DNA from: an uncultured Acidaminococcus sp.
GTDB taxonomy: Bacteria > Bacillota > Negativicutes > Acidaminococcales > Acidaminococcaceae
NCBI GenBank assembly: GCA_900770265.1
Contig: CAAGJR010000115.1
Coordinates: 1 to 7,268, forward strand
Reading direction: 5' to 3'
Length of the DNA: 7,268 nt
Shown here: in pieces, positions 5,692 to 7,268 of the stretch
Numbering within the stretch: position 1 is the first letter of the stretch
Layout of the letters: the number at the start of each line of letters is the position of its first letter
The notes under the pieces: generated by a model
The model's input: only the letters and a program-made list of their open reading frames with translations
What the model was told of the DNA's origin: nothing
Databases searched by the model: none
Position numbers and translations under genes: made by a program

Positions 5692-6522
5692 ATGGAACTG
5701 GAAATCAGGAAGGGAACGGTGGGGTATCCGGACCGCCCCGTGCTGGAAACGGTGGACCTGTGCCTGTCACCGGGCGAATGTGTGGGGCTCATCGGCCCCA
5801 ATGGTGCCGGAAAGAGCACGCTGCTGCGGACGCTGGCGGGCATCCAGCCCCTGCAGACGGGCCAGGTCTTTCTGGGCGGGCAGCCGCTTGCCCGGTATTC
5901 CCGGAAGGCCCTGAGCCGGCTGGTGGCTTACCTGCCCCAGGAACGGCGCATCCCCTTTGCCTATACGGCGGGGGAGGTGGTGCTCATGGGCCGCTATCCC
6001 CACCTTTCCTGGACGCAGCAGGAAGGGGAGACCGAGCGGCAGCTGGCCCGGGAGTGTCTGGCGGCCGTAGGCGCCGAAGACCTGGCAGAGCGGAAACTGG
6101 ATACCCTTTCCGGGGGCCAGCAGCAGCGGGTGCTTTTTGCCCGCACCCTGATCCAGCAGGCGGCTTTTTACCTGCTGGACGAACCGGTGGCGGCCCTGGA
6201 CCTGGTGGTGGAACAGACGGTGCTGGCCCTGTGCCGGGATCTGGCCCGGGCCGGGCGGGGCGTACTGTTTTCCGTCCATGACCTGGACCGGGCGGCCCGG
6301 TACTGTGACCGGCTGATCCTGGTGGGGCAGCACCGCCTGCTGGCGGTGGGGACACCGGAGACCGTACTGACGGCGGAGAACCTCCAGGCTGCCTACGGCG
6401 TGCCCTGCCGGGTCAACGGCAGCGGAGCAACGTTCCGGCTGGAAATCGAAGAGCCACCGGAAGCACAACAGAAACGGCAGCGCCTGCTGCAGCAAATCTT
6501 GGGAAACAGAGAGGGAATGTAA
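5692..6522 (+). CDS. ABC transporter ATP-binding protein (FecE/FhuC/BtuD-like)
   Basis: This is the ATPase subunit that would power import through a FecCD/BtuC-type membrane dimer. All nucleotide-binding motifs are intact in the 276-residue product: Walker A GPNGAGKST at 35-43, Q-loop Q83 in YLPQ, signature LSGGQQQR at 139-146, Walker B with LLDEP at 161-165, D-loop ALD at 168-170, and the switch His H196 in SVHDLDRAARYCDRL. The segment AGEVVLMGRYPHLSW at 93-107 is characteristic of the iron-siderophore/B12 ATPase group. A short C-terminal extension, charged and Gln-rich, follows the domain. The start is ATG 4 nt after the binding-protein stop; GAAAGG at 5675-5680, 11 nt upstream, is a modest ribosome binding site. 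It shares an operon with the binding protein and exbB. The partner permease is not in the window, so substrate remains open. Confidence 0.95.
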   Translation: MELEIRKGTVGYPDRPVLETVDLCLSPGECVGLIGPNGAGKSTLLRTLAGIQPLQTGQVFLGGQPLARYSRKALSRLVAYLPQERRIPFAYTAGEVVLMGRYPHLSWTQQEGETERQLARECLAAVGAEDLAERKLDTLSGGQQQRVLFARTLIQQAAFYLLDEPVAALDLVVEQTVLALCRDLARAGRGVLFSVHDLDRAARYCDRLILVGQHRLLAVGTPETVLTAENLQAAYGVPCRVNGSGATFRLEIEEPPEAQQKRQRLLQQILGNREGM

Positions 6523-6526
6523 AAAT

Positions 6527-7162
6527 ATGGAATGGATCAAACATGTGTGGAGTTTCTTCATCCGGGGCGGGGTGATCATGTGGCCGCTGCTCCTGTGTTC
6601 GCTGGCGTCCCTGACCATCATCCTGGAACGCTGGTCCTACTTCCGGAAGGAAGATTCCGGCCGGAGCTATCCCCGGCAGTTCTGCCGGCTGGTGCGGCAG
6701 GGCGCCTGGAGTGAAGTGCTGGACCTGAGCCGGAAAACAGGGGGCGGTCTGGCGGAACTGGGTGTGAAACTGCTCACGGCGCCGGTGGAAGCCCGGACGA
6801 AGGAAAGCTATGTGGCCGGGGAGAGCCAGCAGGTGATCAACCGGTTCGAGAAGGGGCTGAACTATCTGTCCGTCATCGTGACCCTGTCCCCCATCCTGGG
6901 CCTTTTGGGGACTATCACCGGTATGATGTCCTCGTTCCAGGCCCTGGAAGGACGGTGGGAGAATCCCCTGGCCGTGACGGCCGGGGTGTCGGAGGCCATG
7001 ATCACCACGGTGTTCGGCCTGGTGATCGCCATCGCCACCATCTGTTTCCATACGTTCTTCTCCCAGAAAGTGGATACCCTGCTGGGGGAGGTGGAGCAGA
7101 TGGATAACGCATTTCTGGAAAATGCCGGGTCCCTGCCCCGCAAGGGAGGGGACGCCCAATGA
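6527..7162 (+). CDS. exbB: ExbB/TolQ/MotA-family proton-channel protein
   Basis: ExbB forms the ring-shaped inner-membrane proton channel that, with ExbD, energises TonB for outer-membrane transport. The 211-residue product has the three-helix plan of the family: TM1 at about 12-35 (ending LERWSYF), a cytoplasmic domain, then TM2 at about 112-134 (LSPILGLLGTITGM) and TM3 at about 155-178 (SEAMITTVFGLVIAIATI). The segment ESQQVINRFEKGLNYLSVIV before TM2 and GVSEAMITTVFGL are the most conserved parts of the ExbB/TolQ group. It is somewhat shorter than E. coli ExbB (244 residues) and lacks a long N-terminal extension. GAGGG at 6511-6515 precedes the ATG by 11 nt, and the gap from the ATPase gene is 4 nt. 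The end overlaps exbD as ATGA. Placement beside an iron/B12-type importer favours ExbB over TolQ, but this is by context. Confidence 0.92.
   Translation: MEWIKHVWSFFIRGGVIMWPLLLCSLASLTIILERWSYFRKEDSGRSYPRQFCRLVRQGAWSEVLDLSRKTGGGLAELGVKLLTAPVEARTKESYVAGESQQVINRFEKGLNYLSVIVTLSPILGLLGTITGMMSSFQALEGRWENPLAVTAGVSEAMITTVFGLVIAIATICFHTFFSQKVDTLLGEVEQMDNAFLENAGSLPRKGGDAQ
7144..7161 (+). promoter_or_regulatory. Ribosome binding site and ATG of exbD inside the end of exbB
   Basis: GGGAGGGG at 7144-7151 lies 7 nt before ATG at 7159. The ATG overlaps the exbB stop (ATGA), so the two channel subunits are probably translationally coupled, which would suit a fixed-ratio complex. Confidence 0.75.
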
Positions 7163-7268
7163 TCCATCTGCATCGGGGAAGCGGTCGCAAACCGCCTTCC
7201 ATCCAGATTTCTCCCATGATCGACATGGTGTTCCTGCTGCTGATCTTCTTCATCGTGTGCACCATGTA
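7159..7268 (+). CDS. exbD: ExbD/TolR-family protein, 3' end outside window
   Basis: Only the first 36 complete codons are present. A short basic N-terminal tip leads into the membrane helix ISPMIDMVFLLLIFFIV (17-33). D22 sits at the position of the essential proton-carrying Asp of ExbD/TolR (D25 in E. coli ExbD). The P-M-I-D-M-V-F-L-L-L-I-F-F pattern is the family's hallmark. It overlaps exbB by 4 nt and has a good ribosome binding site. The periplasmic domain lies beyond the window. Together with exbB it implies a TonB-like protein and an outer-membrane receptor, probably further downstream. ExbD rather than TolR is inferred from the neighbouring importer genes. Confidence 0.9.
   Translation, partial: MIHLHRGSGRKPPSIQISPMIDMVFLLLIFFIVCTM

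Noticed and set aside
5767..6621. 284-codon open frame on the - strand opposite the ATPase gene
   Set aside because: It is a shadow of a fully conserved ABC ATPase; composition is unlike a real protein and no start signal is evident.

Overview
The window is gene-dense and all eight coding regions lie on the + strand. It most likely comes from a diderm Firmicute (class Negativicutes), possibly Acidaminococcaceae. The first half carries the gene order typical of Firmicutes, prkC-rsgA-rpe, which in Bacillus subtilis belongs to the fmt-rsmB-rlmN-prpC-prkC-rsgA-rpe neighbourhood. The second half encodes ExbB/ExbD proton-channel subunits, which only make sense in a cell with an outer membrane. An AsmA/TamB-like protein between the two halves points the same way. 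Coding regions are GC-rich with strong G/C preference at third codon positions, and I see no change in base use that would suggest recent transfer. The genus is a guess; the diderm Firmicute inference is firmer.

Region 1 (1-4604) is one tightly packed operon. It holds the 3' part of a PASTA-domain Ser/Thr kinase (PrkC/PknB family), the ribosome-assembly GTPase RsgA, ribulose-phosphate 3-epimerase Rpe, and a membrane-anchored AsmA/TamB-like protein. Junctions are a 4-nt GTGA overlap, a 4-nt ATGA overlap and a 1-nt gap, so translation is probably coupled. The kinase reads cell-envelope signals through its PASTA repeats. In B. subtilis RsgA (CpgA) is a known substrate of PrkC, and Rpe works in the pentose phosphate pathway. 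The fourth gene is the unusual passenger and looks like a diderm-specific addition.

Region 2 (4605-4724) is a short, AT-richer intergenic stretch. It has a perfect 10-bp inverted repeat that begins in the last base of the upstream stop codon, a small palindrome, a second hairpin, and a clear Rho-independent terminator. The terminator ends only 17 nt before the next start codon, which leaves no room for a normal downstream promoter. It may therefore act as an attenuator or a leaky terminator.

Region 3 (4725-7268) is an uptake operon: a lipoprotein substrate-binding protein of the siderophore/heme/cobalamin class, a FecE/BtuD-type ATPase, ExbB, and the start of ExbD. The permease expected between the first two genes is absent, and their coding regions are only 4 nt apart. 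The set implies energised outer-membrane uptake (TonB and a receptor expected nearby) feeding an ABC importer whose membrane subunit is encoded elsewhere.

I found no tRNA, rRNA, CRISPR array, insertion sequence or recognisable riboswitch. The closest things to a new system are the AsmA-like gene coupled to prkC-rsgA-rpe, and the permease-less ABC/ExbBD unit behind a leader terminator.
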